A DNA stretch of 64,000 nucleotides from Minicystis rosea (GCA_001931535.1 CP016211.1:3128501-3192500), one strand, 5' to 3'; counted from the stretch's first letter, positions 1-9,214 are shown. Translations and numbers: made by a program. Notes: a model not told the origin generated them from the letters alone.

Positions 1-2
1 TG

Positions 3-455
3 CGTCGCTTCCGAGAGCGTTTCCCCGAGGCGCGCGTGGTGGCCGATGCGCGCGCCGTCCCTCGGCTCACGCGCAAGCTCGGCTTCGCCCCCGAGGCCGC
101 GACGTGGCCCGCGTGGCGCTCACCCGCGGGCCTGAAGAACGGCGAAGGCTGGCTCTCCCTCCCCTCGCCCGACGGGCCGACGTGGATCGCGTGCGATGCC
201 TTCTTCAACATCGAGCGCCCCGTACGCGGCGCGATCGGCGCGATGCTGCGCTGGTCCAAGACCGTGCCTCACTTGTGCATCGGACGGACGTTCCACTGGC
301 TCGCCATCTCCGATCGCGCGGCCTATCGATCTTGGCTTCTGGCCCGTCTCGACGAAGAGCGCCCCCATCGCCTCTTGGTGTCGCACGGCGAGCCCATCGA
401 AGGGGCAGCGCTCGCGGATCGGTTGCGCGCCGTGGTGGCCGACCGTCTCGCTTGA
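3..455 (+). CDS. MBL-fold/DUF4336-like protein, C-terminal part (runs in from the left edge)
   Basis: The frame is open from the window edge to the TGA at 455, so this is the 3' end of a longer gene. A GTG at position 36 is only an internal valine. The visible 150 residues include DAFFNIERPVRG, GRTFHWLAISDR and RLLVSHGEPI. These resemble the C-terminal part of DUF4336-type metallo-beta-lactamase-fold proteins, in which a late SHG motif supplies a metal-site histidine. The first metal-binding motif (HxHxDH) would lie upstream of the window, so the fold assignment rests on this half only. The downstream gene is on the same strand after a gap of about 160 bp. Confidence 0.5.
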   Translation, partial: RRFRERFPEARVVADARAVPRLTRKLGFAPEAATWPAWRSPAGLKNGEGWLSLPSPDGPTWIACDAFFNIERPVRGAIGAMLRWSKTVPHLCIGRTFHWLAISDRAAYRSWLLARLDEERPHRLLVSHGEPIEGAALADRLRAVVADRLA

Positions 456-618
456 TCCTTGCGACCGCGCTGTTCCGTCGCCGAAGCGGCTCTATCATCG
501 ATACGGGGAACGTGATGACCGGCCGGCTGTCGATGTCGGCGCGGAATACGTGCGCCGCCCCCTGAGTTGCAGCCCGAGCCCGCCGCTTCGTCCCTATCCC
601 GAGCCCGAGGAGCCGCCC

Positions 619-1770
619 ATGTCGGATGAATCGATCGATGCCAACCCCTACGACCCTCCGGTCGACGTCGCGCCCGCGATCCATCACGGCGACGGCGGGA
701 GGCGTCAGGGAGCGCTCGCCGTCGTTCATTTCGTCGCCGCCTTTGGATTGATCTTCGTGGCCTTCGCCGCGGCCGCGCTGTTCCGAGAGAGGATGGTCGC
801 CGCCGTCGGCATGAGCATCGTGGCGCTCATCTTCCTCGCCGGGTTCTTTCGCGGGATCGTGGCCATGGTGCAGGCGGCGCGGGCCAAGCAGGCGACGCTC
901 GGCTTCACGCTCGGTGTCTTCGTCGTCGTGCTCGCCAACGGCTTCATGTCGTGGATGGGCGCGCTCCTGGCGATGTTCGCCACCTCCGGCTTCTCGCGCG
1001 GAAGACAGCTCCGCCGCTTCGGTCGGGTTCTCCTCCCCGAGGTCCGCGAAGGCCGCGCTTGGGCCGAGCTACCGCTCACCCCGACCATCGAGGCGCCCGT
1101 GCAGCGCGCGCTCGCCGCCCAATGGCGTGAGAATGGCCGCACCGAGCACGCGTCGGTGGCGGCGTTCGCGCGGCTCACGCTCGACCTCATGGCGCTCGGC
1201 GCGCCGCCCGCGCTGATCGCCGCGGCCAACCGCGACGCGCTCGACGAGATCCGCCACGCCGAGCTTTGCTTCTCGCTCGCGCGCGCCCTCGATGGTGCAG
1301 ACGAGAGCCCCGCTGCCTTCCCCGAAGCGCAACGCGCCCGCACGCTCCCGGCCACGCGGCCGCTCGCGCTCGCGGCCCTCGCGGTCGACTCGCTCGTCGA
1401 CGGCGCGCTCCACGAAGGCATCTCGGCCCGCGTGATCGCGCGGCTCGTGAAGCGCTGCGAAGATCCCGCGACCCGCGCCGTGCTCAAGGAGATCGCCGCC
1501 GATGAAGGCCGCCACGCCGCGCATGGTTGGGACGTGGTCCGCTGGTGCCTCGCCGAAGGTGGCACCGTCGTCGCCGATGCGCTTCGCGGCGCGGTCGCCG
1601 TGCTCCCCACCGCGGTCCACTCGTCGCTCCCCGAGGCTGCCGACGACGGCAGTTGGGAGCGCTTCGGCATCCACGGTCGCGCGCTCGAAGCGGAGGAGCA
1701 CGCGAGCACGCGCGCCGATGTCGTCCGCCGCGTCGAGAAGCTGATCGGCCCGGCACGCGCCGCGGCCTGA
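619..1770 (+). CDS. Membrane-anchored ferritin-like (putative di-iron) protein
   Basis: A 383-residue protein. The ATG at 619 has GAGGAG just upstream; the frame is open further upstream but looks non-coding there. Residues about 30-125 hold three hydrophobic segments (LAVVHFVAAFGLIFVAF, MSIVALIFLAGFF, LGVFVVVLANGFMSWMGALL). The C-terminal 200 residues form a helical ferritin-like domain with regularly spaced carboxylate/histidine motifs: TEHASVAAF, DEIRHAELCF, HEGISARV and EIAADEGRHAAHGW. That is the pattern of a four-helix di-iron site. Ferritin-like proteins of this sort are common and mostly uncharacterised in myxobacteria. Iron binding is inferred from the motifs; the reaction is unknown. 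Confidence 0.7.
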   Translation: MSDESIDANPYDPPVDVAPAIHHGDGGRRQGALAVVHFVAAFGLIFVAFAAAALFRERMVAAVGMSIVALIFLAGFFRGIVAMVQAARAKQATLGFTLGVFVVVLANGFMSWMGALLAMFATSGFSRGRQLRRFGRVLLPEVREGRAWAELPLTPTIEAPVQRALAAQWRENGRTEHASVAAFARLTLDLMALGAPPALIAAANRDALDEIRHAELCFSLARALDGADESPAAFPEAQRARTLPATRPLALAALAVDSLVDGALHEGISARVIARLVKRCEDPATRAVLKEIAADEGRHAAHGWDVVRWCLAEGGTVVADALRGAVAVLPTAVHSSLPEAADDGSWERFGIHGRALEAEEHASTRADVVRRVEKLIGPARAAA

Positions 1771-1819
1771 TCCATTCACGAAGCACGAGGCCGCATCGCA
1801 GAAAGCGCGGGCCTCGTCG

Positions 1820-3235
1820 TCACTCCTCCCAGCGACGCTCCCCGCAATCCTCTCGCTTCTCGCTCTCCTTCACGGAGTAGCGCTTCGGTGCATGGAAGGG
1901 CGCGGCGTAGAGGAAGGTCCACGGCTCCTTCCGCACGCAGATGCGATCTCCATCGCGGACGCGATCGATGATGCGCGCATCGACCTTGTCGTGCACGAGC
2001 TCCGTGAACGTCGATCCCGACGGATACGCGTAGCCGGCCCCGGTCACCCAGAGCACGACGCCGAGCGCGCCCGCAGCGACCACGCCGACCCGCGGCTCGA
2101 TGCGCGCCGCGTCCTCGCGCTGCGCGAGCAGGACGAGGTTCAGCGCCACGAGCGAGATCATCCAATACATGTAGTAGCGAAGCTCGTGCGACTGCGGCCA
2201 CATCGACGTGAGCAGCGTCAGCGCGCCGAACCCGAGGGCCGCGCGCCGCGCGCGCCGCGAAGGATCACGCGCCGCGAGCCACCCGAGCAACGCGACGTGA
2301 AAGACCGCGTACGCGCCGAAGAACCCGCCCATCCGGTTCGCCGTCGAGCCCTCGGGCGCCCATTGATCGATGGTCCAACGGCGTCGCTCCGAGAAAGGAC
2401 GGATGCCGATCTCGAGCACCGAAAAGAGCCAGCGCACCGGCTTCGGCATGTGCTCGAGGTACGGCGGCGCGTTGCTGTAGACGCCCTCGGGGCCGGGGAA
2501 CGTGATCCCGAGGAGCGAGAGCTTCATCGGGTAATACGGGTTGTGGTGCCGCGCGAGGTTCCACAGCGGCGCCGCGAACACGATGGGCAACGACAGCGCG
2601 GCGAGCACCAGCGGCCGACGCGAAGGCGCCCGCCAGAGAGGCGGCAGCACCCGCGGGGCCGCAGCGATCAAGAGCGCCGCCGTGAGCGGGTGGAGCTGGA
2701 AGCGCATGTTCACGATCACCGCGGAGAGACCGAGGATCCGCGCGAGCGTCCACCCCGTCACCGGCTCGGGGAATGCGTAGAGGCGCAGCACCTCGATCAC
2801 GAGCACGGTGGCCGCGAGGTTCGAGGGCAGATCGATGTAGCAGGAGCTCGCGTGGAGCTGCACGAGCGGCACCGCCAAGAGCGCGACGGCGGCCAGATGG
2901 AGCGGCACGCGGTGCACGCGCTTGAGCCAGCCGACGAAGAGCGCGAGCGCCGCGAACGCCACGAGGTTGCCCGACTCGGGCCGGCCCGTGATGCGCCAGA
3001 AGAGCCCTTGAAGGCGCTCGGCGAGCAGAGGGAAGCCGTCGTAGCGCGCCTGATTCGTGGCGTGGAAGATGTAGTCCGCGGGGTCGACGAGGCGCACGGC
3101 GCGGGCCGCGAACGGGAGGTGGTAGTACCAGACGTCCCACGTGGTGGAGACGTCGTGCACGGCCGCGACGAAGATGGACGTCGCGAGGACGATGGCGATC
3201 GCTTGCAGCGATCGCGTGACGGCGCGCTCGATCAC
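1820..3235 (-). CDS. Polytopic membrane protein, GT-C glycosyltransferase-like
   Basis: A 471-residue protein starting at a GTG (3235) that overlaps the TGA of the upstream amidase gene by 4 nt (GTGA), so translational coupling is likely. The frame is open much further upstream, but only as a shadow of the amidase gene. There are about ten hydrophobic segments. The first is followed by TTWDVWYYHLPFAARAV, an acidic first extracytoplasmic loop of the kind that carries the catalytic Asp in GT-C (GT39/GT83-like) glycosyltransferases using lipid-linked sugars. A soluble C-terminal tail of about 60 residues follows. The pairing with a peptidoglycan amidase suggests a cell-envelope role. The precise family is not certain. 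Confidence 0.6.
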   Translation of the reverse strand: MIERAVTRSLQAIAIVLATSIFVAAVHDVSTTWDVWYYHLPFAARAVRLVDPADYIFHATNQARYDGFPLLAERLQGLFWRITGRPESGNLVAFAALALFVGWLKRVHRVPLHLAAVALLAVPLVQLHASSCYIDLPSNLAATVLVIEVLRLYAFPEPVTGWTLARILGLSAVIVNMRFQLHPLTAALLIAAAPRVLPPLWRAPSRRPLVLAALSLPIVFAAPLWNLARHHNPYYPMKLSLLGITFPGPEGVYSNAPPYLEHMPKPVRWLFSVLEIGIRPFSERRRWTIDQWAPEGSTANRMGGFFGAYAVFHVALLGWLAARDPSRRARRAALGFGALTLLTSMWPQSHELRYYMYWMISLVALNLVLLAQREDAARIEPRVGVVAAGALGVVLWVTGAGYAYPSGSTFTELVHDKVDARIIDRVRDGDRICVRKEPWTFLYAAPFHAPKRYSVKESEKREDCGERRWEE

Positions 3236-5160
3236 TTCCCGGCCTTGTATGCGCGGACGGCGTTGACGATGGCGTCGGCGAGCTTCTGCCGATAGTCGGC
3301 CGTGGCCAAGCGGCCTTCGTCCTCGGGGTTCGAGATGAACGCCGTCTCGAAGAGCACGGCTGGCATGTCCGCGCCGACGAGCACGAAGAAGCCGGCCGTC
3401 TTGATGCCTTGATCCTTCGTGTCCGGATAGCGCGGGATCAGCGATCCGAGCGCCGCGCGCTGGAGCAAGTCGGCCACGTGCCGCGAGCGTCCGGCCATCG
3501 CCGCGACGTTGAGGTTGGTGAGCACCGCGGCCGAGAGCCCCTCGACTTCGCGCCCGCGCTGCGCGTTCTCGCGCGCGGCGACGCGGGCCGCGTGGTGATC
3601 GTCGCGGGCCTCGTCGAGGATGAACGTCTGCACGCCGCGGGCGGCCCCGTTCTCGGAAGCGTTGCAATGAATGGAGACGAAGAGATCGGCGTGGAACGCG
3701 TTGGCCCGCGCCGCGCGCAGATCGAGCGGCACGTAGACGTCCGTGTCGCGCGTGAGGAGCGTGGTCACGCCGAGCTCGTGCGCGAGCAACGGCGCTGCGC
3801 GGTGCGCGATGTCGAGCGTGACGTCCTTCTCCTTGAGGCCCGTGGGCCCGGTGGCGCCGGAGTCGTTGCCGCCGTGCCCAGGATCGAGGGCGATGCGGCG
3901 GATCTCGCGCGGGCCCGCGGCGGCCGCCGCCGGCTCGGCCGCCGGCGCGCGGCTCGTCACGTCGATGACGATGCGGAATGGATCGGGCAGGTAGAACACG
4001 CGCCGGTGCGCCGCGGGCGCCGCGAGATCGAGCACCACGCGCGTACCGCCGCCGGCCTGCGGGCCGAGGCGCACACGGCGAAGGAAGCCGGTGGCCGGAG
4101 TCTCCTTCGCCACACCGCGGCTCGTGGCGCGCGCGATGTCGACGTACACACGCGGATCCTTGCCGCCGTCGCCGGCGAGCGTGCCGACTTGATACGTCGC
4201 GGGCCCGCTCAAGCGCACCACCACGCGGGCCGCGTCCTCACCGCTCACGGGCTCGACCCCGAGGAGCTTGCTCGGATCCTTGCCGATCGTCTCTTCCTTC
4301 GGCGCGACCAAGACGTCGCCCGTCGGTGCGCTCGCCGCCGCGGTCGAGGTCGCCACGAGCGGGACCGGCTCGGCCGCCGCGGTCGCGCTCACGCCGGCGG
4401 CGGGAGGCGCAGGTACCGCGCCGCGCTCGGCAGCATCGGCGGCCGTATCGCCCTCGCGCTCCAGCGCACGCATCGCCTCGGCGAAAGGCCGGTAAGCGAC
4501 GGCCGATGCGAGCGCCATCTCCAACCCCGCCGCGCATCGCGACGTGCCGGCGCTGGCATCCACGTCGGCACGTGGGGCCGCGGCGCGCGAGCGCCCTTGG
4601 TGACGGCGCGAGGCGAGGTACAGCTCGCGGAAGGTCACGCTCGCATCGCGCGCGAGCTCACCGGCGATCAGCGCGCGACGGCGCTCGGCCTCGCAGCCTT
4701 CTTCGGTGCCGCCCGAGAGCACGGCCGCGGTCGCGTACTGCTCGACGGCCTCGCGAGCATCGCCCGCGGCTTGATCGAAGCGCCACAAACGCGCGCGCAA
4801 ATCGGCGGCGAGGCGTGCGAGCCGCGCCCCTTCCGGCGTGCGGCCCGCGCGATGCGAAGCGATGGCCACCGCATCGGCGATGGCCACGACCTCGGGTCGC
4901 GGCGGCATCGCGATCGTCCCTTGCACGATGGCACCGGCGCGCTCGGCATCGCTCGGAACGGCGAGCCCTGCGAGGCCGGCGCCCCCATCTTGCGCGGGCG
5001 CCGGATCGCCACCGCATCCGGCCGCGAGCGCCACCGCAAAAAGCACCCCCGCGGCCCGACCGCGGAGGATACCATCGACCCCCGCGGCGGCGCGCGCCGG
5101 CACCTCGCGCTTCGGGCTCGCACCGAGGCGTGCGGCGTTCGCGACGCTCGCCGCGCTCAC
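3232..5160 (-). CDS. N-acetylmuramoyl-L-alanine amidase (AmiC-type, AMIN + Amidase_3), lipoprotein
   Basis: Cleaves the amide bond between MurNAc and the peptide stem of peptidoglycan. A lipobox (VALAAGC) follows an arginine-rich n-region. Next come about 150 residues of Ala-rich helical sequence, a proline/alanine linker, an AMIN-like beta domain (VVVRLSGPATYQVG to FRIVIDV), and a C-terminal Amidase_3 domain with the zinc motifs LDPGHGGNDSG, the Glu of GLKEKDV, SIHCNASE and LFETAFISNP. All key residues are present. I chose the GTG at 5160 because GAGGGGAG lies just upstream of it. An ATG at 5223 would overlap the divergent gene, and a GTG at 5103 would give a shorter signal peptide but has no good ribosome site. 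The stop overlaps the start of the downstream membrane protein gene. Confidence 0.88.
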   Translation of the reverse strand: MSAASVANAARLGASPKREVPARAAAGVDGILRGRAAGVLFAVALAAGCGGDPAPAQDGGAGLAGLAVPSDAERAGAIVQGTIAMPPRPEVVAIADAVAIASHRAGRTPEGARLARLAADLRARLWRFDQAAGDAREAVEQYATAAVLSGGTEEGCEAERRRALIAGELARDASVTFRELYLASRRHQGRSRAAAPRADVDASAGTSRCAAGLEMALASAVAYRPFAEAMRALEREGDTAADAAERGAVPAPPAAGVSATAAAEPVPLVATSTAAASAPTGDVLVAPKEETIGKDPSKLLGVEPVSGEDAARVVVRLSGPATYQVGTLAGDGGKDPRVYVDIARATSRGVAKETPATGFLRRVRLGPQAGGGTRVVLDLAAPAAHRRVFYLPDPFRIVIDVTSRAPAAEPAAAAAGPREIRRIALDPGHGGNDSGATGPTGLKEKDVTLDIAHRAAPLLAHELGVTTLLTRDTDVYVPLDLRAARANAFHADLFVSIHCNASENGAARGVQTFILDEARDDHHAARVAARENAQRGREVEGLSAAVLTNLNVAAMAGRSRHVADLLQRAALGSLIPRYPDTKDQGIKTAGFFVLVGADMPAVLFETAFISNPEDEGRLATADYRQKLADAIVNAVRAYKAGK

Positions 5161-5185
5161 CGTGCGCTCCCCTCGGAGGATCCCC

Positions 5186-5680
5186 GTGTCCGACGCCACG
5201 TCCAGCTCACCCTCTCTGCCCATCTATCAAGACCGCAACTCCGGGGAGACCTTTCCCGACGCGGCGCACATGGTCAATGCTTACCTGCAACGTTTCTCCG
5301 AGCGCGCCACGCTTCGGGACACGAACGGGGAGCGGCACGTCCCGGTGCTCGACGACACCGGGTTCGCTCAAGTCCAGCGTGGCAGCGCCACCATCGGCAT
5401 CAACGTGCTCGAGGACCAGGGCGTGTTGATGGTGTTTTCGCCCATCATGCCCGTCCCGGTCACGGGACGGGAGGCTTTCTATCGTCGCCTCCTCGAGCTC
5501 TCCTTCGTGACCACGGCCGACGCCGCCTTCGCCATCAACACCGCGCGGGACGAGGTGGTGGTGCGCAGCCTCCGCCGCCTCTCGGCGCTCGATTACGAGG
5601 AGTTCGAGGACATCCTCGCCACCGTGGGCGAGGTGGCCGACCACTGGGACGACGAGTTGATCCGCGATTACGGTACTTGA
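5186..5680 (+). CDS. YbjN-like (type III secretion chaperone-fold) protein
   Basis: A 164-residue protein starting at GTG 5186 with GGAGGA at 5175-5180. The composition and pattern fit the YbjN/CesT-like alpha-beta fold: an N-terminal helix (MVNAYLQRF), paired strands (SATIGINVLEDQGVLMVFSPIMPV), a helix (AFYRRLLELSF), a strand pair (AAFAINTARDEVVVRSLRRL) and a last helix (YEEFEDILATVGEVADHWDDEL). YbjN proteins are proposed regulators or chaperone-like proteins; no enzymatic role is known. The divergent amidase gene begins only 25 bp away and the two ribosome-binding sites lie between the two start codons. Confidence 0.65.
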   Translation: MSDATSSSPSLPIYQDRNSGETFPDAAHMVNAYLQRFSERATLRDTNGERHVPVLDDTGFAQVQRGSATIGINVLEDQGVLMVFSPIMPVPVTGREAFYRRLLELSFVTTADAAFAINTARDEVVVRSLRRLSALDYEEFEDILATVGEVADHWDDELIRDYGT

Positions 5681-5759
5681 TCGCAGTGGCGGTAACCTTC
5701 GTGCCTCACACGGGTTCGTTGCGACGTCCATCACACGGGTGATACCGTTGCGCCGGTCG

Positions 5760-6758
5760 ATGGCTGCAAACGATCCGCAATCTCCCGTCGCCGCTGCTTC
5801 TCGCTCCAAGCCCGCCGAAAAGGAGCCTCGCGCGCCGATGCTGTCCGTGGAGGATGCGGAGCTCTTCGCATCACGCATCCGCCCGTCGTGGGAGCTGCTC
5901 GACGAAGTCGATCGCGAGGACATCGCCGCCGATCTCGCCGCGCCCGCCGGTGCGAAACCCGCATCCGACACGCTGATCGACGGCGTCCCCACCTTCGCGA
6001 TCGGCGACGGCGAAGGCGCTTCCGAAGAAGCGAGCACCGACGACGAGGCCGATGAGGCCGCTGCCGCCGAGGAAGAGCGCGCGGCCGAGCCCGCCGGCGC
6101 GAAGCCCGTCGCACGCACGCAGCCCGACGCCGCCGACGAGAAGCCCGCGGCCGCCAAGCCGCCTGCGCGCGGCGGCAAGACGCGCATCGGCATCGGCGGC
6201 GATGCCGAGCCCGAAGCCGCGAAGCCTCAAAAGGCCGAGCCCCGCGCGCGTGCCGTGGAGCCCGTGGCCAAGGCCCAACCGGCGGCCGCCGCGCCCGTCG
6301 ACGACGACATTCAGATCCCCGTCGACGGCGCTCCCAAGGGCACGATCGTGAAGGTCGCGCTGGCCGCCGTCGCGCTGATCGGCGTGGCCGCCGTCGGCAT
6401 CGGCGTGTTCGGCAGCAGCAGCAAGCCGGCGACGACCACCACCGCGACGGCAACCGCACAGGCCACGCAGGCGCAACCGCCTGCTCCGGAGCCGAAGGCC
6501 ACCGCGACCGCGGCGGCGCCCACGACGACCCCGAGCGCGGCAGTGACCGCGGCGGCCACCGCTGCTCCCAGCGCTTCCGCCAGCGCGACGGCGAAGGCCG
6601 CCGAGCCCAAGCCGGAGCCGAAGCCGGAGCCGAAGCCCGAGCCGAAGAAAGCCGAGCCGAAGCCCGAGCCCAAGAAGGCTGCCTCCCCGCCTGCTTCGCA
6701 GCCCGCCGCTGCGCCCCCCAAGAAGGGCGGCGGGATCATCCGAGAAACTCCGTTCTGA
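5760..6758 (+). CDS. Single-pass membrane protein with low-complexity Pro/Ala/Glu regions
   Basis: A 332-residue protein. The ATG at 5760 is preferred over an in-frame GTG at 5739; neither has a strong ribosome site. The N-terminal 200 residues are acidic and probably disordered and cytoplasmic (LSVEDAELFASRIRPSWELLDEVDRED is the only ordered-looking part). One transmembrane segment follows (VALAAVALIGVAAVGIGVF). After it come an Ala/Thr-rich stretch and a TonB-like run of KPEP repeats ending in GGGIIRETPF. Such a layout could span the periplasm, but no domain of known function is visible. It lies 74 bp upstream of the PEGA/TPR gene on the same strand and may be co-expressed. Confidence 0.65.
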   Translation: MAANDPQSPVAAASRSKPAEKEPRAPMLSVEDAELFASRIRPSWELLDEVDREDIAADLAAPAGAKPASDTLIDGVPTFAIGDGEGASEEASTDDEADEAAAAEEERAAEPAGAKPVARTQPDAADEKPAAAKPPARGGKTRIGIGGDAEPEAAKPQKAEPRARAVEPVAKAQPAAAAPVDDDIQIPVDGAPKGTIVKVALAAVALIGVAAVGIGVFGSSSKPATTTTATATAQATQAQPPAPEPKATATAAAPTTTPSAAVTAAATAAPSASASATAKAAEPKPEPKPEPKPEPKKAEPKPEPKKAASPPASQPAAAPPKKGGGIIRETPF

Positions 6759-6832
6759 TCGCATCCGTCGTCTATCGTGCGACGGGCGACGGTGCCCGAA
6801 CATCTTGCCCTCGCGCTTCGAGGATCTTCTGC

Positions 6833-8131
6833 ATGAACGTCCGCTCTCTCGTCTCTCGATCCGGCCCGGTATCCGCGGGCGCCGTCACGTTCCTCGCGCT
6901 TTTCACTGCATTGCCCGCGCTGCTCGGCGGTGCCGATCTGCCGGGCGGTGAGCCCGTCGCGCTCGCGCAACAACCCGCCCCCGCCGCGCCTCCGGACTCG
7001 GTCACCCAGATCGCGCGCCAGCGCTACACCGAAGGCGTCAAAGCCTACGACGCCGGCCGCTTCGAGGACGCGCGCACCGCCTTCCTCCAAGCCTATGCGC
7101 TCAAGCGTCACCCCGCGGTGCTGCTCAACCTCGGCCAGAGCGAGATTCGGTCGGGCCACATCGAAGACGCGGGCAACCACCTCCAGCAGTTCCTCCGCGA
7201 GCACACCTCCGCCACGCCGGACGAGCGCGCCGTCGCCGAGAAGGGCATCGCCGAAGCGAAGCGCAAGGCCGCCATCATCGTGGTGAACGTCGACGCAGCC
7301 GGCGCCGACGTGAGCATCGACGGCACCACCATCGGCAAGAGCCCGATCCTCGATCCGGTCTTCATCAAGCCGGGCAAGCACACCATCTTCGCGACCATCA
7401 ACGGCAAGTCGGCCGCCGTCGGCGTCGACGCCAAGCTCGGCACTGCCTCGCCCGCCGTGCTCACGCTGGGTGTCGGGCCCGCCGCGCCGCCGGCTCCCGT
7501 GCCCGCGCCTCCGCTGCCCGCGCCGCCCGTGCCTCCGCCGGCAGCGCCGCCCGTGCAACCCGCGCCGCCGCCCGTGCAACCTGCGCCGCCTCCCCCGGCC
7601 ATGCAGCCGGTCATGCCTCCGCCGATGGCGCCTCCGCCGATGATGGGACCGATGCCCACGCAGGGCCCCGAGTCCTTCTTCCATTGGTACAAGCGCAAGC
7701 CCATCGCGTGGGTCGGCACCGGCCTCGCGGGCGCCGGTCTCATCATGGGCATCGCGGGCGGCGCGGCCGCGCTCTCCGCGAGCGGCTCGGCGAACGACGT
7801 CGCCCAGAAGATCAAAAGCCACGCCGCCACTGATCCCGCCAAGCCGCCCACCGCGGTCTGCGGGAGCAAGGAGGGCACCGGCGTCTTCCCCGGCTACGAG
7901 ATGGCGTGCACGACGCTGCGCGACAACATCAGCCGCTACCACACCGACATCGCGGTCGCGGCCACCGGCTGGGTGCTCTTCGGCGTCGGCGTCGTGGGCA
8001 CCGCGCTCTACACGTACATGGACTGGTACCCCAACCGGAACAAGGGCACCGCCGAGACGTGGCCGCAGATGGCCATCCTCCCCGTCGTCTCCCCGACCTT
8101 CCGCGGCGTGGGCCTCACCGGCTCGTTCTGA
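6833..8131 (+). CDS. Secreted TPR + PEGA-domain protein with proline-rich linker and TM hairpin
   Basis: A 432-residue protein with an N-terminal signal sequence (AVTFLALFTALPALLGG). A TPR-like helical region follows (RQRYTEGVKAYDAGRFEDAR, then AVLLNLGQSEIRSGHIEDA), and then a PEGA beta-domain (IIVVNVDAAGADVSIDGTTIG, later PGKHTIFATINGK). About 60 residues of Pro/Val/Gln/Met-rich linker lead to two hydrophobic segments (WVGTGLAGAGLIMGIAGGAAAL and VAATGWVLFGVGVVGTALYTYM) with two cysteines between them (AVCGSK, MACTTL). This arrangement recurs in many paralogues in Polyangiales. A surface-binding role is plausible but no function is established. Confidence 0.8.
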   Translation: MNVRSLVSRSGPVSAGAVTFLALFTALPALLGGADLPGGEPVALAQQPAPAAPPDSVTQIARQRYTEGVKAYDAGRFEDARTAFLQAYALKRHPAVLLNLGQSEIRSGHIEDAGNHLQQFLREHTSATPDERAVAEKGIAEAKRKAAIIVVNVDAAGADVSIDGTTIGKSPILDPVFIKPGKHTIFATINGKSAAVGVDAKLGTASPAVLTLGVGPAAPPAPVPAPPLPAPPVPPPAAPPVQPAPPPVQPAPPPPAMQPVMPPPMAPPPMMGPMPTQGPESFFHWYKRKPIAWVGTGLAGAGLIMGIAGGAAALSASGSANDVAQKIKSHAATDPAKPPTAVCGSKEGTGVFPGYEMACTTLRDNISRYHTDIAVAATGWVLFGVGVVGTALYTYMDWYPNRNKGTAETWPQMAILPVVSPTFRGVGLTGSF

Positions 8132-8934
8132 TCGCGACAAAGCCTGCCCCCGCGCCCGCGGGGGAGCGCCGCTCCCCGAAGCGCAGTCCCCCATCCCTGC
8201 ACGCCTGCCGCCAGCGCGCGCCACGGCACGCGCACCGAGCGCGCGTCCTCGGAGGAGCATCGTCACGCGCGGACGCATGCGGCCACGACGGCCGCGCACC
8301 GCTTCGTGCGGTCGTGATCGGAAGAGGCCGAGTTGCGATACGGCTTTCGCTCCATCCGGACATTCACGCTCGGGCCTCCGACAGAGGATGTCCCAGGGAG
8401 CTCGAGCATGAAAACTTCATCGCCGCGCTCGCCCCCTGCCGCTCGATTGGCATCTACCCAAATGGTTTGGTGTCGACGAGATCACGCGCTGGAACCTCTA
8501 CCGAACTACGTATATCCGCCCATACGCTGAGCGTCGCCGCACGAGACAACGATCGCAAATACGATATCTCGACATCAATGCTCGCTGCGCCGATACCAGC
8601 GCATGGCTTCGAGAATGGATGTTCGCATTTCGATCGATGTCGACGACTCGGGCCGGTGTCTTTGTAGCGTTGCGCGAGATGCTTCGGCGCGTGGATGAAA
8701 CGAGCCTCACGCCGACGGAGGCACGACGTGCCATGGGGAGGCGCTTGCGAAATCCGCTCGCTGGCGCTCGCGGCTGCTCCTGCATCCTGCGGTGGAGGGC
8801 GGCGCTCGTTCCATGGGACGACACTGGCGCGAGCGCGCGTGGTGATGAGCCGGCACTGGCCCCTGCCCGCATGTCGGCGACGTGCGCCGAGCGGCTTCGC
8901 GAAGGTGCGAGCCGATCGATCAAGGGCTGGGACT
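8132..8934. other. Intergenic stretch with possible decayed ORF
   Basis: About 800 bp with no convincing gene. Around 8440-8640 the GC content drops and a plus-strand frame open from 8412 (after a TGA at 8409) reads like protein, with several Trp/Tyr residues (LPLDWHLPKWFGVDEITRW, then IRYLDINARCADTSAWLREW). It has no ATG before 8619 and loses protein character after about 8720. I read it as a possible gene relic rather than a live gene. Confidence 0.25.
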
Positions 8935-8953
8935 TGGGGCCGCTACGGCCCCA
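8935..8953 (-). terminator. Terminator-like hairpin
   Basis: Perfect 8-bp stem TGGGGCCG/CGGCCCCA with a 3-nt CTA loop, lying 6 nt past the stop codon of the minus-strand gene that ends at 8960. There is no clear U-tract. It resembles the hairpin at 32549-32570. Confidence 0.5.
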
Positions 8954-8959
8954 TCGGGA

Positions 8960-9181
8960 TTACGCGATGCCCATCGGGCCGCCGCCCTGGGCGACGAAGC
9001 GATCGGCGATGTCGACGAGGAGGGTCTCGGTGACCTGCTTGCTCTTCACGGTCACCACCGTCTCCTGCGGCTCGAGGACGAAGGTGCCCACCAGGGCGCC
9101 GTCGCGGTGCACTTCGTGGGTGCCACCGGGGGGAGCGGTGCTGACCTCGTAGACCTTCCCATCGCGCGCCTTGACCTTCAT
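8960..9181 (-). CDS. Small conserved-looking hypothetical protein (73 aa)
   Basis: A 73-residue, beta-rich, mostly soluble protein (MKVKARDGKVYEVSTA, then GALVGTFVLEPQETVVTVKS) ending in DRFVAQGGGPMGIA. No family is recognised. In favour of it being real: the composition is balanced rather than Arg-rich, a strong hairpin follows its stop codon, and its start is 33 bp from the divergent PAP2 gene. No good Shine-Dalgarno sequence precedes the ATG at 9181. Confidence 0.5.
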   Translation of the reverse strand: MKVKARDGKVYEVSTAPPGGTHEVHRDGALVGTFVLEPQETVVTVKSKQVTETLLVDIADRFVAQGGGPMGIA

Positions 9182-9214
9182 GCGGTTGGGCTAGCACAGC
9201 TTGCAGCGGGCGGC

